Positions 13,401-22,893 of a stretch of 64,000 nt of DNA are shown here, piece after piece (the stretch's first letter is position 1; the number at the start of each line of letters is the position of its first letter). This DNA comes from Fasciolopsis buskii (taxonomy: Eukaryota > Platyhelminthes > Trematoda > Plagiorchiida > Fasciolidae), in assembly GCA_008360955.1 (NCBI GenBank), contig LUCM01006640.1:159798-223797 (forward strand). Direction: 5' to 3'. Made by a program: the position numbers and the translations under genes. The notes below the pieces were generated by a model. That model ran no database searches and was not told the DNA's origin. It was given only the letters and a program-made list of their open reading frames with translations.

Positions 13401-16400
13401 TCGGTCAGAGTCAAAAAGTGATACAAACTTTCGGAAAAATGCATCCGTAGAATGACTGAAAAACACAAGACAATGACCAAAGTGTGACATAACAGCTTCA
13501 GTTGGAAGTTAGGTCTAAATGAATCAAGCAGTCCGATGTGAGCATCCACGACGGAACTGAAGTTAGTTACCAAATCAACAGAGAAGCAGAAATAACTAAT
13601 CGAAAAAGCACACTTGAGGACAGAACAACGATCCGCACGTGTGCGACATTGTAGCGCGATTCTACAAAGCCACGTTGCTTACCAATACACGGCCAATGAA
13701 GGATCGTTGGAAGGTTCCACATGAACTTCGAAATGCACAGCAGTCCCCTCTTCCACATCACCAACAGGCTGCAAATCTTGTACAATTTGCGGTGCGCCCA
13801 AAGGTCCCTCCTCCTCGAACGCCGCACCACGAGGAGCGTTCAACAGTGCCTCGATCGCCTCAATAGCTTGTAGACCTGACGAGGGGAACAAAAATGTCCA
13901 AACAAAAATTTTATACCATTTGGTTGTCAGTAGGGGAATAGTATTTGATCGTCTATAAATGAACAAGTAAGATTTTTACTCTAATACACAATTAGTTCAT
14001 CTATAAACGTGCCTCGTCCGATTCATTTCCACGGGCGTAGCTGGGATCACCCAATTCAGGCCTGATGGGATTACCAAGCTCGTCCACCGAAAAAGGCGAA
14101 TTGGAGTAACAAGTAGAAAGAGAACAAAGTGAAAACAATTGTACTAGGATATCTTCTGAATACCGGCGTTCTGTTGTCGCTAGGTTAGTTTCCATTCTAT
14201 GGTCGATAGGTGGAATACCGCACAGTCATGACTACACAAGCAATGCAAGATGTAGCTAAAATACGGTGGGCAATAGATAAAATAATCCCTCTCCATGCCA
14301 ACGCATCACTCGTCAAAGAGGAACACTTACCGCGTTCTTTGTCTCCCGGCAACTGGCTTGCGGCGATAATCGTTCCCGATGCTTCACACTGCAAACTTGC
14401 CGGTTGGCTTTCGGCATGACCGAACTCGGTTGCAATGTGGCACGTGTACACACCCGCATCCGTCGGTTGGGTGTAGTGGATTTTCAAAGTGGCAATGCCC
14501 AATTCCACCGTGCCCGTAATGCGTGAACCTGAAAAACGAATACACACAGTGGAATAATGAATATGGGAATCATAAAAAACCTCACGAGGAGAGGAATGAG
14601 TCCAGCTAATTCGGTCCGGATAGTGGGTCGAAAGCAGTTTCTTTTGCAACACAATCAGAGAGATCAGAGCCCCATATTCAGGCACCCGGCTGTTGGTGAT
14701 CTGCCTCTCCTAGCCTTACCCACACTTTGCAAGCTATGAACAATGAAACTCGGTGAACAGACGAAAATCGTGCTGACCGACAAAAGTAAGTTTGAAAGAA
14801 AGCATCCAACGAGGCTACCGGTTGGAGCTTAAGCGTGTGGACACAGGGAGCCCTCATCTAAGTCTTGTCAAAATGAAGTGAAATTTCCGTAAGTTCCCTG
14901 AATCAGTTTCAGAGTGAAGTGAAGTTACCAATATCGAGACAACCTAAACCAAATTATCTGATAGGTTTGCTCGGTTGTTCCTGCTTAGATCGACCTTTCA
15001 AGCAGTTCGAAGAATTGACGAAAACTTCACTCGAAACTACAAACGCTTCATTTAAGGTTAAAGCGCCTCGCCTGAAGTTGCGATGGTATCATCGTGGTTA
15101 TATAATCTATTGAAGTTTGCTTCCCAATCATAGGGGAGATTTAATTTAACGGTTCACTAGAGTCTATGGACACAGTTGCCGAGGTCATTATGACCCCAGG
15201 GTAAACGGTAAGCGGGACGTGTTGTATTTAGTGGGTACTGTCATTCAGGATCAGGCTGAACCAGCACGCATAATGTCTCTATACCGATTCTGAAGAACAT
15301 GCAAATTGACGAGGAAATACCGACTCCACATTCACAGTTACCTGTCTTTACAATTTGATTGTCTCGTCTCCATTCGACGGTCAAACGATCACCGTTACCA
15401 CCGTCCACAGCCACGGAGAAGACCACGGGTTCGTCTTCATTCACATGAACAGAAGCAGGTTCGATCGGTCCTTTGAACTGCGGTGGGATGGCTTGTTTTT
15501 CCTCGCCGGCATAGCTGGATTAGGAAGTGGAGAAAGAGTCCGCTCGAAAGCACAATGCGATAATGATCCTCGAAAGGTTGGATAAGCAGCAAAACTAAAC
15601 CGATTTTTTGGTGGTGCCATTGCTGACCATTTACTGACCCTCTAATTCAATAGTAAGTCTGGCAACTCTATCTTGAAAAATCTCAAATGGTGGGGCACAA
15701 AATCCGACCTTTCTATCAAATCCTACTTGAGAATCATCAACTTAATTCGTTCAGCTGTCTTTCGTGCCCCATGAGACGAAGTTGTAATGACCAGATACAA
15801 AGAAAGGTCCTGACCAACGAAACTCAAGCAAGGATAAAAACAAGGTCTCCAGCTTTCACCTGTTCGCTCCAGCGGAACAGTAAACATGGGAGAATTGGGA
15901 GGTCTTTGAAAAACACTTAGGAGGAACAGTTTTGCTTTATCTGAAGATCAATGTTAGGTTTCGCACACAGTCGGTTAAACAACAGCACTTGCGGGCACGA
16001 TAAAGATGAAATGTGACTTGAATTCTTGCACGATTTTAGCTAACCCACTAACTGTCATTGTAAGATTTCATTGGGATAATGTGAATATTCCCACTTACTA
16101 GTTGTGTTCTTCACCAAGTTCTTCAAGCTCGCGCAAGTGATTGATCGATGTTTGGTCCAGAATTGATTTCGTCACAACGCGTTCTTCCGGTTGGCATCTG
16201 CAAACGAGAGGGGCGAGAAAGCGACTCAGATCTCATCCACCTCAATGAACTCCTAGGTGAGTGTTTTTATGGTAAAGCACGTGGTCAGATGACCCAGAAA
16301 GTGGTGCCCTTAATAGGATGACAAGGTCAGTCTCTACTCAACTAATCATCAGTGAATACAACCAAAAGGTTTGCTCACTGTACTACAGTCATCAACCCAG

Positions 16401-19400
16401 ACAATCGCACTCTGCTTTTATTACTGAAGAATGGTTAGGATACAGGTACTGGATAAGACGAAGAGGGTAGATGGAGCAAAGTTGTCCCAAATGGAAATAA
16501 ACTAGTACCCTCGGAATCAGGTTTTTACTCCCTTTTGAGGGAATCCGCCGGTGACAGGCAGTTGGTGTTTCGTTACACAGAAAATGTCACGAGACATCTG
16601 CTCTAATTCGACCGCGAATCCTCAATCGAATCTATTTTGCGGCCGTTATCTCCGGTTCTCACCAAATCTAGTTAGAAAGATCAAGCCGAGCAAACAAAAA
16701 ATTCGTGTAGTGATCAAAACCAAATTGCTTATATTAGTTTTCGGTGAGCAACACTCAATGACTGAGTATTCTGCCGACTAATTTGGTCCCTCGGTGCTCA
16801 TTGACTTTCTCATGTGGCGTGTTTGCTCCGCTTATCGAATGACATGATCAGCGCGAAATGGCCGCCGCTGTGTTGATCTCTGTTCCGGGGAGAATTTTAA
16901 GACGAGTCAGTAAACACCACCCCTACAGCTGACATTATCTTCCTTTGAATAACAAAAGGGGAGTCACGTGTTATATTTCCTACTACTAACTGCGATCGTA
17001 GACAAACAACTTTCCTGTGAACTAGCTTTTTTTCGATACCCTCAGTCACGTGACTATAATTTGAATGCAAATATGTAAATAGCACCAAGAAGGCGGAAAT
17101 TCTTCAGAAGTCATACTGTGGGCCCGATCGAGAGAGCAGCAGTTTCAATAACCCTCTGTGTAGTTTTCCACTCGATTGCTCTTCGAACCAAGTACAAAGA
17201 ATGAGGACCGCTCACCCGATGATACTGGGGGTTGTCCGTTCGACTTTAGAATACGGTACATCTTAAGACTAGGTGTCAAATGACCAATCCTTGCAGTCCA
17301 ACTCGAAACTGTTAGAATGCAGCTGGGAAAATAGCGAAAGGAGACATTCGGGTGGTTTACCTGAGTTCTACCGCATGGCTTTCTTCCCGGCCCAGTGCGT
17401 TTGAGGCGACACAGACGTAATGACCACTGTCTTCGGCCAAACAGTAACCGATCTCCAAAACGACCAGACCACGATCCAAGATCGCATTGAATCGGCTTCC
17501 TGTTGGACAAATTGAAGGAAGGAGTGAAAATAATGTGATTGAGCAAAAGACAAAGCAAGCTTACCATATACGCAGAGCACATTACCATCGGCTGGCGACG
17601 AATCTTACACTACTGCTGGGTGTAGCTGATGGATATCGTGAAGAAACCGTTGATTAACATCTACCCTCGCCACACACCGTTGGAAAAAAGACGAAAATAA
17701 CTGAAAACAATAATTCACCCGGACAATACTTGCAAGTCGAATTTCTCTCATCCTTCTCTAACGTATGATATCGGGCGGCTAAGTGAAACGACGTTGAAAA
17801 ACCAGACCATTTGTACAAGAGGCGTGTTTTCATGAAGTATGGTAGAGCACAACTAACCTGTTCCTACTGGTCGACCATCATGAAGCCATTCGACGTGCAG
17901 CGTGGCATCACTTGTGGGTACCAGCTGGGCCTCGATTCGGATCGGCTCACCCTCGAGCACATCGGTGCTGCTGATAACCGGTTGTTGAGCGAATTGCGGG
18001 GGAGACTTGGGCTGACTGCGCTGATCACGTTCATATTCGCGCGTGGGAGCACTGGTTGCTTCATAACGGTCGGCCCATTGGGCATCCAACTGGTCGTGAG
18101 ATGCATCAACTTCGGCAAGGACACTAAGGAGAAGGTAGACAGGAAATGAGAAGCTTCGAAACAAACGAATTTGTTCATAATCAAACTGTTGCGTTTCCGT
18201 TGGATTAAAGATCATTGAACACTACATGTTTAATACAAGAATCGTCTCAAGGAAGAGACCTTATGCTTCAGGGACGTCATAAAACGCGTGCAGCGCTCCA
18301 CCAACCACTTCCGCCACGAAATCATACACATATCATTAACTAGAATTTTATCGTTTCCAATTAGATGTCCTCTTCGTCTACTTCTTCTTCGTTATGAAAG
18401 AAAAGATTTAGACGAAATACGAAGCTCAAAGTAGTTTGCAAAGAGGATATTAAAAATCTGTGTTCCGCGCTATTTAGTGAAGCGAACTCAGCTTGAAGAA
18501 TGACCGTATTGATCAGTCCAGTTTGCACAACCAATAACCTTGCACTACCATGTTGTGATTTGGGTTGTTACCTCACAACACCAACTACTCAAAGAGAAAA
18601 ATGAATGAGGAATGGTGAAAGATCGATTGTGAAATACTAAGTTAGACAACTATGTCGAGGAGGAATGATTTCCAATGCAAAAACGCCACTGACTGCGACA
18701 TTCAACCATATCACCCATTGTCTCCAACCCCTGCTTCAGGGGACCTTGTCGACCAAATCTCGGTAGTCCAGTTAAAACTACGCGAGCCAGTACACTGACT
18801 AAATTTTCAATAATTCTTTGTCACGTCATCGACTGACTGCCTCGAGACTCAACTATCAAATCCGATTCTGTACATGTTAGGTTATCAGATGATTCACTAT
18901 GGAAACATTTCATCCGGCACCGATTTGGACTTAACTCCCTGATTGACAGATAGCAAGCTAAAAGCCAATTTGGAAGACTACGTACTAGCAATGTGAACTA
19001 TTTATTTGGCAACCGGAACCGTCCGTCCTCGTCAATTCAAAAGCCGTTTGACTCCTAGAAAAAAGTCCGATCAGTCGAGCAGAGCTGCAAATCCAATTGG
19101 ATAATCAACTACACAGATGACTCACGAATAAGAAAAGCAACAGTTTGGTGGAAATCGATTTGTTGTGACCGCCCTTGAGACAAAACGACGGGGACAGGCG
19201 TAAACAATTTTCGATCCCGTAAATGAATCCACTAGTCTGATACTAATATCTCACGCAACAGTCTATCTGTCGGTGATTCATCCCACGTCCACACGGTCCG
19301 TTCACTTGTTATTCCCGTATCGGTAGTCCATTCGATTGGGCACACCCACGAATGGGGAGGGAATGAGAAATTAGAATTTCAACCACCACCACGACCACTG

Positions 19401-22400
19401 GAACGACAACAACGGTTTAGTTGCCAGTATCGGATGGTGGCTGAACGGTAGCATAACTTCACTACTATGCAGCCGGCAAGAGACAAAAACATGACCAGAA
19501 CGCATTACTTTGGAGTAGTAACTTCCCCCGAATGAGCTGACACAGAGTGCTATCTCCAGGTCACACTGAGAACGATTTGCCGCACACATACCGTCGCAAA
19601 GCTGTTGGGTTCAATGATAACCGGCTATTTGATTGTCAAACAAATGGTCTCCGTAAGTTTTGTATGGGTGTAAGCGTGTTCATCAGTGTGCGTGTGTAAT
19701 TTATATAACTGCTGAAGAATGATGACAATAATGTTATTAGTAGTATCGAGACGACCATTCGCACGTCCGAAGATGGACCAATATTACTGACGACACTGGT
19801 GGAAAATGAACCCATTGAAAAGAGCGACGCTATTACCAATTCGGTGCAATAATGTAATAAAAATTTGACAAATAATGGGAATGACTATTTGTCTCCCTCT
19901 CTCTCGGCGTACCAATAAAAAGCTTAAAAATGAAGGTTTCTCTACTTCAACTGAGGTGTCTTCCGACGCGAACACAAGATGACGGGTCAATTTTGTAACA
20001 TTCACACGAAAGAAATCTGTATTACGATTGTCATGGTACAAACGATACCCTTCAACTCACTTGACCATTACTGGATCACTTTTCACCATTCCGAACGGGT
20101 TGGCGATCACACACGAGTACATTCCACCATCTTCGGGTAGGGTATAGATCACATCCAAGGAGACAATGCCTCGTTCAGCACTGCTGTTGAAACGGGATCC
20201 TGGAGACCAGCAAAAAAGTGACGGAAGTCTAGTCAATAATAACAGTGACTTTTAGGATAAATTATGCATTTCATTGATACTCTCTTCATGGTTATGATTT
20301 GCAACAACATGAGGTATTTGGAAATACATTCCTTTTGTTACCACCTGGACGGACCACAAACAATGCGGAACAGGATCATTTCCGTAGTCCCTATGGTCCG
20401 ACAAAGAGGAAATGGCAGTCAGGACTTGAACATAAAGCGGCACTGAACCAAATAAAGCCGTGGGAGGTCGAAACGTTGGCGTGTTACATCTATCAACAAC
20501 ACTGTGTTATTAACATCATATCACTCACAATAAAAACCAATACATGGCGCATCGATTTTTCGATACACTCCTTGCGTCACTCGGTCCTGATTGGGATTCC
20601 GCAGCGAATTATCGTCCGTCACTAAAGTGACCACTGGTTTTGGAAATTTAAAATTATCAAAATGGTAAACATTTGTGCCATTTATGCACCAACAATTAGC
20701 ATCTGACAAACGAATACTGGTCCTCGTAGACAACAGTCCTAAGACAAATACTCGGGTCCCATTGCAAACATGTCTACTTGGTATGGTAATCTTAGCGATA
20801 AAGTACGGTTTTGGACAATAGTCACTTGGTAAGCGATTCAAAATAAGGTCTATCGTAGATTAATCCATACGGACGGTAAACCAGGCACATAACGAACCCA
20901 GCGCATAGAAATAAACGTGTGTAGGCTGAGCTACCAGTAAAGTATCAATAGTATTGTTGTTCCTTATACAGGGAGGACATTATTCTGGTTATCGACCTTC
21001 AGCTGGAAACAGTAACACTGTCAACGCGTGTTCAAACAAGTTGCAACGAAGCTCATAAGGACTGTAACACCGTCCGAGTGAAATAGATCAAGCGATTCAA
21101 TGAGTTGTATCCATGGCTTAAATAAAGTTCGTGAATTCCCAACAAAACAGAGAAGCGAATCCGTCCAGCCGCGCCGATATTCAACTTGTAAAAAATCTGC
21201 CATCGGGAGTGGATAAGATCATTTCAAGATACACTTAGACAGATCAACTGTGTGTGGTTACCACCAAAATCGGCAGTAATGTTCTCGTTAATGGGAAAAT
21301 TCGTCCGACTTCAATGATATGCAAACTTGGTTACAATTTGCTAACTAAGCCTTATCTAAGCACTACGGCATTGTCCACGCTATTGTACAATCAGTATTTT
21401 CGTCCAATTGGTCACACTTTGACCAACGCATTTCAAACGGAAATCCATGCGTCAACTATTCAGCGGAAACAAGAATGTACATAAAATTACGGGACAGAAA
21501 TAATCACCGCTTCAATCAAGTGAGACGAAAATGAGGCATAGTAGCTCACAAGATCGCCGTAGGAAATCGGAAGTGAGTCAGCAAGTACACCATTGATGGT
21601 GGTTAAATGAATAAGCGTTTGTCAACCCAAAGTCAGAGTTTCGAATCATATATGCGCTGGTTATTTAGACGGCAGAAGGCAGTTCGCTGTCGCCTAGCCT
21701 GTTGCAACTACGGACCTACCGAGACCAGCCCAAGTTTCACGGCTGGTGTAATCAGCCCTGGTTACTATGGCGCATTGTATAACATTCTTGTGTAAATCAC
21801 GTCAAAGTATTAGACCAAGAGTGTCTAACCATTCGGTTATGTTCTAAGCTAGCCGGTACAACTGAGGCACAGCGATGTCCTATCCTAAGTATCGTGATGG
21901 TAAACCTAGAGGCGATGAAGTATAACTCTACCACCGTAACACTGCCATCCGCGTGAAATATGAAGATTTTTGAGATTTGAACGCCATGGACCACGACCGC
22001 CAGCCTCAAAGACCAAACTCCGTGAGCTAGGAACCCAGGTAATAGACAATGCAATTAACAAACTGGTGCGTTCTGGTGACCAATTGCTCTAGTAATGTTT
22101 GTGCTCAGTAAAAAAGGCACAATCGACGCTGGGATCTGCGACAAGGCTGACACCTAGCTCAGATAACTGAGTCTCATGGCCCGACCTTGAACACGCACAG
22201 TACGGTGCAAAACACCCATCAATGGAACAAAGAAGTATGACTTCAGCGGATGGAACGTTCTCTGTGCGCGTGAAGGCGTACTGCATTGTTGCATAGAGCC
22301 GGGTGACACTCTTAACCACGTATGTCAAAATCCGTGCAGCACAGGGGTGGGGTAATTTCATGGATAGGAACCACGGAAGAGGATGACATCATTACCGAAA

Positions 22401-22893
22401 TACCACGTAAAAAGTAACAAGTCTGCAAAAGCACAAGAATCTTAACCTTAATTTTGATTAGTACTGCGAAATCAGGACAAAACCATTTTACTGCGCATCA
22501 ACTCGACTTTCTGCCATTCGCATGCACCTGAAAATAAGATCAGGAACAAACAGACAGAGAGACAGAAAGATGGCACATTACTGGATCATCAATCAAGAAA
22601 AGCACGATCATACTAGGTCTGTGAACTGCAAAAAAATTAAAAAGCCAAAAAAACGACAATTCCCAAACTAAGCAGTTTGTTCCTCACAAGTCATCACACA
22701 TACCGGCACTGAGCGGATGTCCATCTCGGAACCATTGTACTTGTAAATCGCCCGGAGGAGAGACACGCAACTCCAAATGAACTGGTTCACCCTCGGGAAC
22801 CTCGGTGATACCTTCCAAAGGACTGAGGATCTGTGGCGCTGTGAGCGCATTTCCGGCGGCATACATTGCGGGTGACACGGTTTTCGTGGCCAT
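4338..22893 (-). CDS. Kettin/Sallimus-like muscle protein with five Ig domains (whole gene, 16 exons)
   Basis: This is the overview entry for the gene. Exons on the minus strand, 5' to 3', are 22893-22704, 20199-20061, 18123-17858, 17499-17361, 16197-16099, 15514-15342, 14528-14331, 13875-13683, 12943-12776, 11015-10920, 9763-9586, 8843-8654, 8102-7989, 7870-7767, 4830-4728 and 4402-4338. All introns are GT-AG and all phases agree, giving 804 residues. Ig domains lie at about residues 20-110, 151-245, 287-381, 428-521 and 570-665. Linkers containing a Cys, an I/V-rich strand and a Leu/Glu helix follow Ig2, Ig3 and Ig4, and a fourth such block follows Ig5. Known kettins alternate Ig domains with linkers of about 35 residues and bind actin at the Z-disc, so a muscle filament role is inferred. 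No kinase, Fn3 or SH3 domain is visible. The N- and C-termini are less certain than the middle; the gene could be longer or belong to a larger titin-like locus. Confidence 0.75.
4728..4830 (-). CDS. Exon 15 (candidate): C-terminal tail
   Basis: 103 bp, phase 0 in and phase 1 out. Acceptor CAGGCCAG|AGT, donor G|GTAAGA. Encodes SKTTSLLIRQPHEHV then EFDGQIDRSGRQQQLVNHS. The only open reading has the phase required after exon 14, and its donor phase matches the next candidate exon. No domain homology is recognisable. The roughly 2.9-kb intron to exon 14 could hide another exon. Confidence 0.5.
5369..5425 (+). repeat. Purine tract (GAA/GAG-rich)
   Basis: Inside the long intron between exons 14 and 15, this stretch is almost pure A/G, with repeats of GAGGAAGA and GACGGAGACG. 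A short CA microsatellite lies about 90 bases before it, at 5281-5297. Low-complexity ORFs there are artefacts. Confidence 0.6.
6428..6461. repeat. Perfect short inverted repeat
   Basis: ATCGATCGATC at 6428-6438 is mirrored by GATCGATCGAT at 6451-6461 around a 12-base loop, and flanking GGTT/AACC sequence partly extends the pairing. It lies in the intron between exons 14 and 15. Function is unknown. Confidence 0.6.
7100..7345 (+). mobile_element. 3' tail of a retroelement ending in GAT repeats
   Basis: Shares order and sequence with 25740-26030: TCAGAATGATTGAAAAAGT, TTGTACA, TAGACTGT, then GGTCCA, CTGGGGAAAA, GCAGTCAGTGGGGCCTG and GTTTAACGTTGAACGATGAT. A short microsatellite tail is typical of some non-LTR retrotransposons. 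The upstream part of the element is missing. The copy sits in the intron between exons 14 and 15. Confidence 0.55.
7767..7870 (-). CDS. Exon 14: helical tail
   Basis: 104 bp, phase 1 in and phase 0 out. Acceptor ACGTTAG|GT, donor GTAAGT. Encodes TEMKARNYRSPEVIEAERM followed by LDQLALNLRKSEVRR, a probable amphipathic helix or short coiled coil. No recognised domain. It is kept in the gene because splice sites and phase fit exon 13. Confidence 0.68.
7989..8102 (-). CDS. Exon 13: post-Ig5 linker
   Basis: 114 bp, phase 1 in and phase 1 out. Acceptor GTTCTCAG|AG, donor G|GTAAGC. Encodes a basic stretch (NPFRKMMGLRKVD), then CTPELNKALTRTKPSAQAIA and EMERG. The Cys plus A-L-T-R-T-K-P and helix repeat the linker theme seen after Ig2, Ig3 and Ig4. 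No further Ig follows downstream in this window. Confidence 0.72.
8654..8843 (-). CDS. Exon 12: second half of Ig5
   Basis: 190 bp, phase 0 in and phase 1 out. Acceptor CAACTCACAG|GAT, donor G|GTATGT. Encodes KIYTDGAINYLEMV, then SNTLRVIAENQLGRAEAE. The F-strand Y-x-C of the other domains is replaced by L-x-V, so this Ig lacks the usual Cys. A tail TLAEDYRPDLKHVQP follows. Confidence 0.83.
9586..9763 (-). CDS. Exon 11: first half of Ig5
   Basis: 178 bp, phase 2 in and phase 0 out. Acceptor CGTTTCAG|A, donor GTAAGT. An acidic stretch (YQEEEEPDS) precedes QPNFDVKPQAATISEGSPV, RFLVRVSGKPTPRLSWYLN and DQIVEP. KPTPRLSWYLN is a textbook titin/twitchin-like C-strand, a different flavour from the EP-x-x-DP form of Ig4. 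Confidence 0.87.
10920..11015 (-). CDS. Exon 10: kettin-type linker after Ig4
   Basis: 96 bp, phase 2 in and phase 2 out. Acceptor CATTCGCAG|A, donor GC|GTAAGT. Encodes CLPSAAIITQSNLMQGSEGY then NLIKAIEEAAEA: Cys, I-I-T-Q-S strand, acidic helix. Its parallel with exon 5 in size, phase and motif shows that the two linkers are paralogous. Confidence 0.8.
12776..12943 (-). CDS. Exon 9: second half of Ig4
   Basis: 168 bp, phase 2 in and phase 2 out. Acceptor CTCCCCTTAG|G completes the Trp codon; donor GTGAGT. Encodes YKNNDLLTTGTRF, NDRGVATLDLVYTIPEDSG, EYWCK and QNAGG. This is the most canonical Ig half in the gene. No ATG lies in frame, so simple ORF finding misses it. Confidence 0.87.
13683..13875 (-). 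CDS. Exon 8: linker helix and first half of Ig4
   Basis: 193 bp, phase 1 in and phase 2 out. Acceptor CCCTCGTCAG|GT, donor TG|GTAAGC inside the Trp codon. LQAIEAIEALLNAPRG is the linker helix. Ig4 then starts with APQIVQDLQPV and EEGTAVHFEVHVEPSNDP, very close to the kettin Ig consensus (EG-x-x-x-HFE-x-x-x-EP). The intron lies one helical turn earlier than in Ig1-Ig3. Confidence 0.87.
14331..14528 (-). CDS. Exon 7: second half of Ig3 and start of the next linker
   Basis: 198 bp, phase 1 in and phase 1 out. Acceptor CGTTTTTCAG|GT, donor G|GTAAGT. Encodes SRITGTVELGIATLKIHYTQ, then GVYTC and EFGHAES, and runs on into the linker motif CEASGTIIAASQLPGDKER. Here the Cys-I-I-x-x-S-Q-x-P linker start shares an exon with the Ig rather than having its own exon. 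Confidence 0.85.
15342..15514 (-). CDS. Exon 6: first half of Ig3
   Basis: 173 bp, phase 2 in and phase 1 out. Acceptor AATCCAG|C, donor G|GTAACT. After YAGEEKQA it reads IPPQFKGPIEPASV, then NEDEPVVFSVAV and VEWRRDNQIV with the C-strand Trp. The intron then falls before the Gly of GSR, the same position as in Ig1 and Ig2. Confidence 0.85.
16099..16197 (-). CDS. Exon 5: kettin-type linker after Ig2
   Basis: 99 bp, phase 2 in and phase 2 out. Acceptor GTTTGCAG|A, donor GTAAGT. Encodes CQPEERVVTKSILDQTS followed by INHLRELEELGEEHN: a Cys, an I/V strand, then a Leu/Glu helix. This is the linker type that separates Ig domains in kettin and parts of titin-like proteins. It matches exon 10 in length, phase and motif order. 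Confidence 0.8.
16568..16909 (-). repeat. Dispersed repeat family R1, copy A
   Basis: In reverse complement this is a close match to 38845-39187 along roughly 340 bases, from TGACTCGTC to a TTACACAG / ATACAAAAC end. Shared blocks include GGCCATTTCGCGCTGAT, CATTCGATAAGCGGAGCAAA and CCAAATTAGTCGGCAGAATA. No ORF of note. It lies in the intron between exons 4 and 5 of the kettin-like gene, on that gene's own strand. Confidence 0.75.
17361..17499 (-). CDS. Exon 4: second half of Ig2
   Basis: 139 bp, phase 1 in and phase 2 out. Acceptor TCCAACAG|GA, donor GTAAAC. Encodes GSRF (the Gly split with exon 3), DRGLVVLEIGYCLAEDSG, HYVC and SNALG, the canonical second half of an I-set domain with its F-strand Cys. 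An extra Cys sits in strand E (GYCLAEDSG). Confidence 0.87.
17858..18123 (-). CDS. Exon 3: Ig1-Ig2 linker and first half of Ig2
   Basis: 266 bp, phase 2 in and phase 1 out. Acceptor CTTCTCCTTAG|T, donor G|GTTAGT. The first 40 residues (111-150) are a charged linker rich in Asp, Glu, Arg and Gln with no Cys motif, unlike the later linkers. Ig2 then begins with PPQFAQQPV, has VLEGEPIRIEAQL and the C-strand Trp in VEWLHDGRPV. Confidence 0.85.
20061..20199 (-). CDS. Exon 2: second half of Ig1
   Basis: 139 bp, phase 1 in and phase 2 out. Acceptor TCTCCAG|GA, donor GTGAGT. It encodes SRF, then ERGIVSLDVIYTLPEDGG, MYSC and N-x-x-G, the D-E-F-G strands of an I-set domain, including the F-strand Cys. 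Together with exon 1 it completes Ig1. It has exactly the same length and phase as exon 4, which suggests origin by domain duplication. Confidence 0.85.
22704..22893 (-). CDS. Exon 1: start codon and first half of Ig1
   Basis: Encodes residues 1-63 plus one base of Gly64. A short N-terminus (MATKTVSPAMYAAG) leads into an I-set Ig start with APQI, then VPEGEPVHLELRV, and the C-strand Trp in VQWFRDGHPL. The donor reads G|GTATGT, phase 1. The ATG was chosen as the start because two in-frame stops (TGA, TAG) lie 12-18 bases upstream. The alternative is an acceptor at TTCAG just before the ATG, from an upstream exon or a trans-spliced leader, but its pyrimidine tract is poor. Confidence 0.7.

Noticed and set aside
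14001..14110. A protein-like minus reading (ELGDPSYARGNESDEARL) between exons 7 and 8 as an extra or alternative exon
   Set aside because: No AG acceptor gives this frame the phase needed after exon 7, the reading runs into a stop, and exon 7 joins exon 8 perfectly without it.
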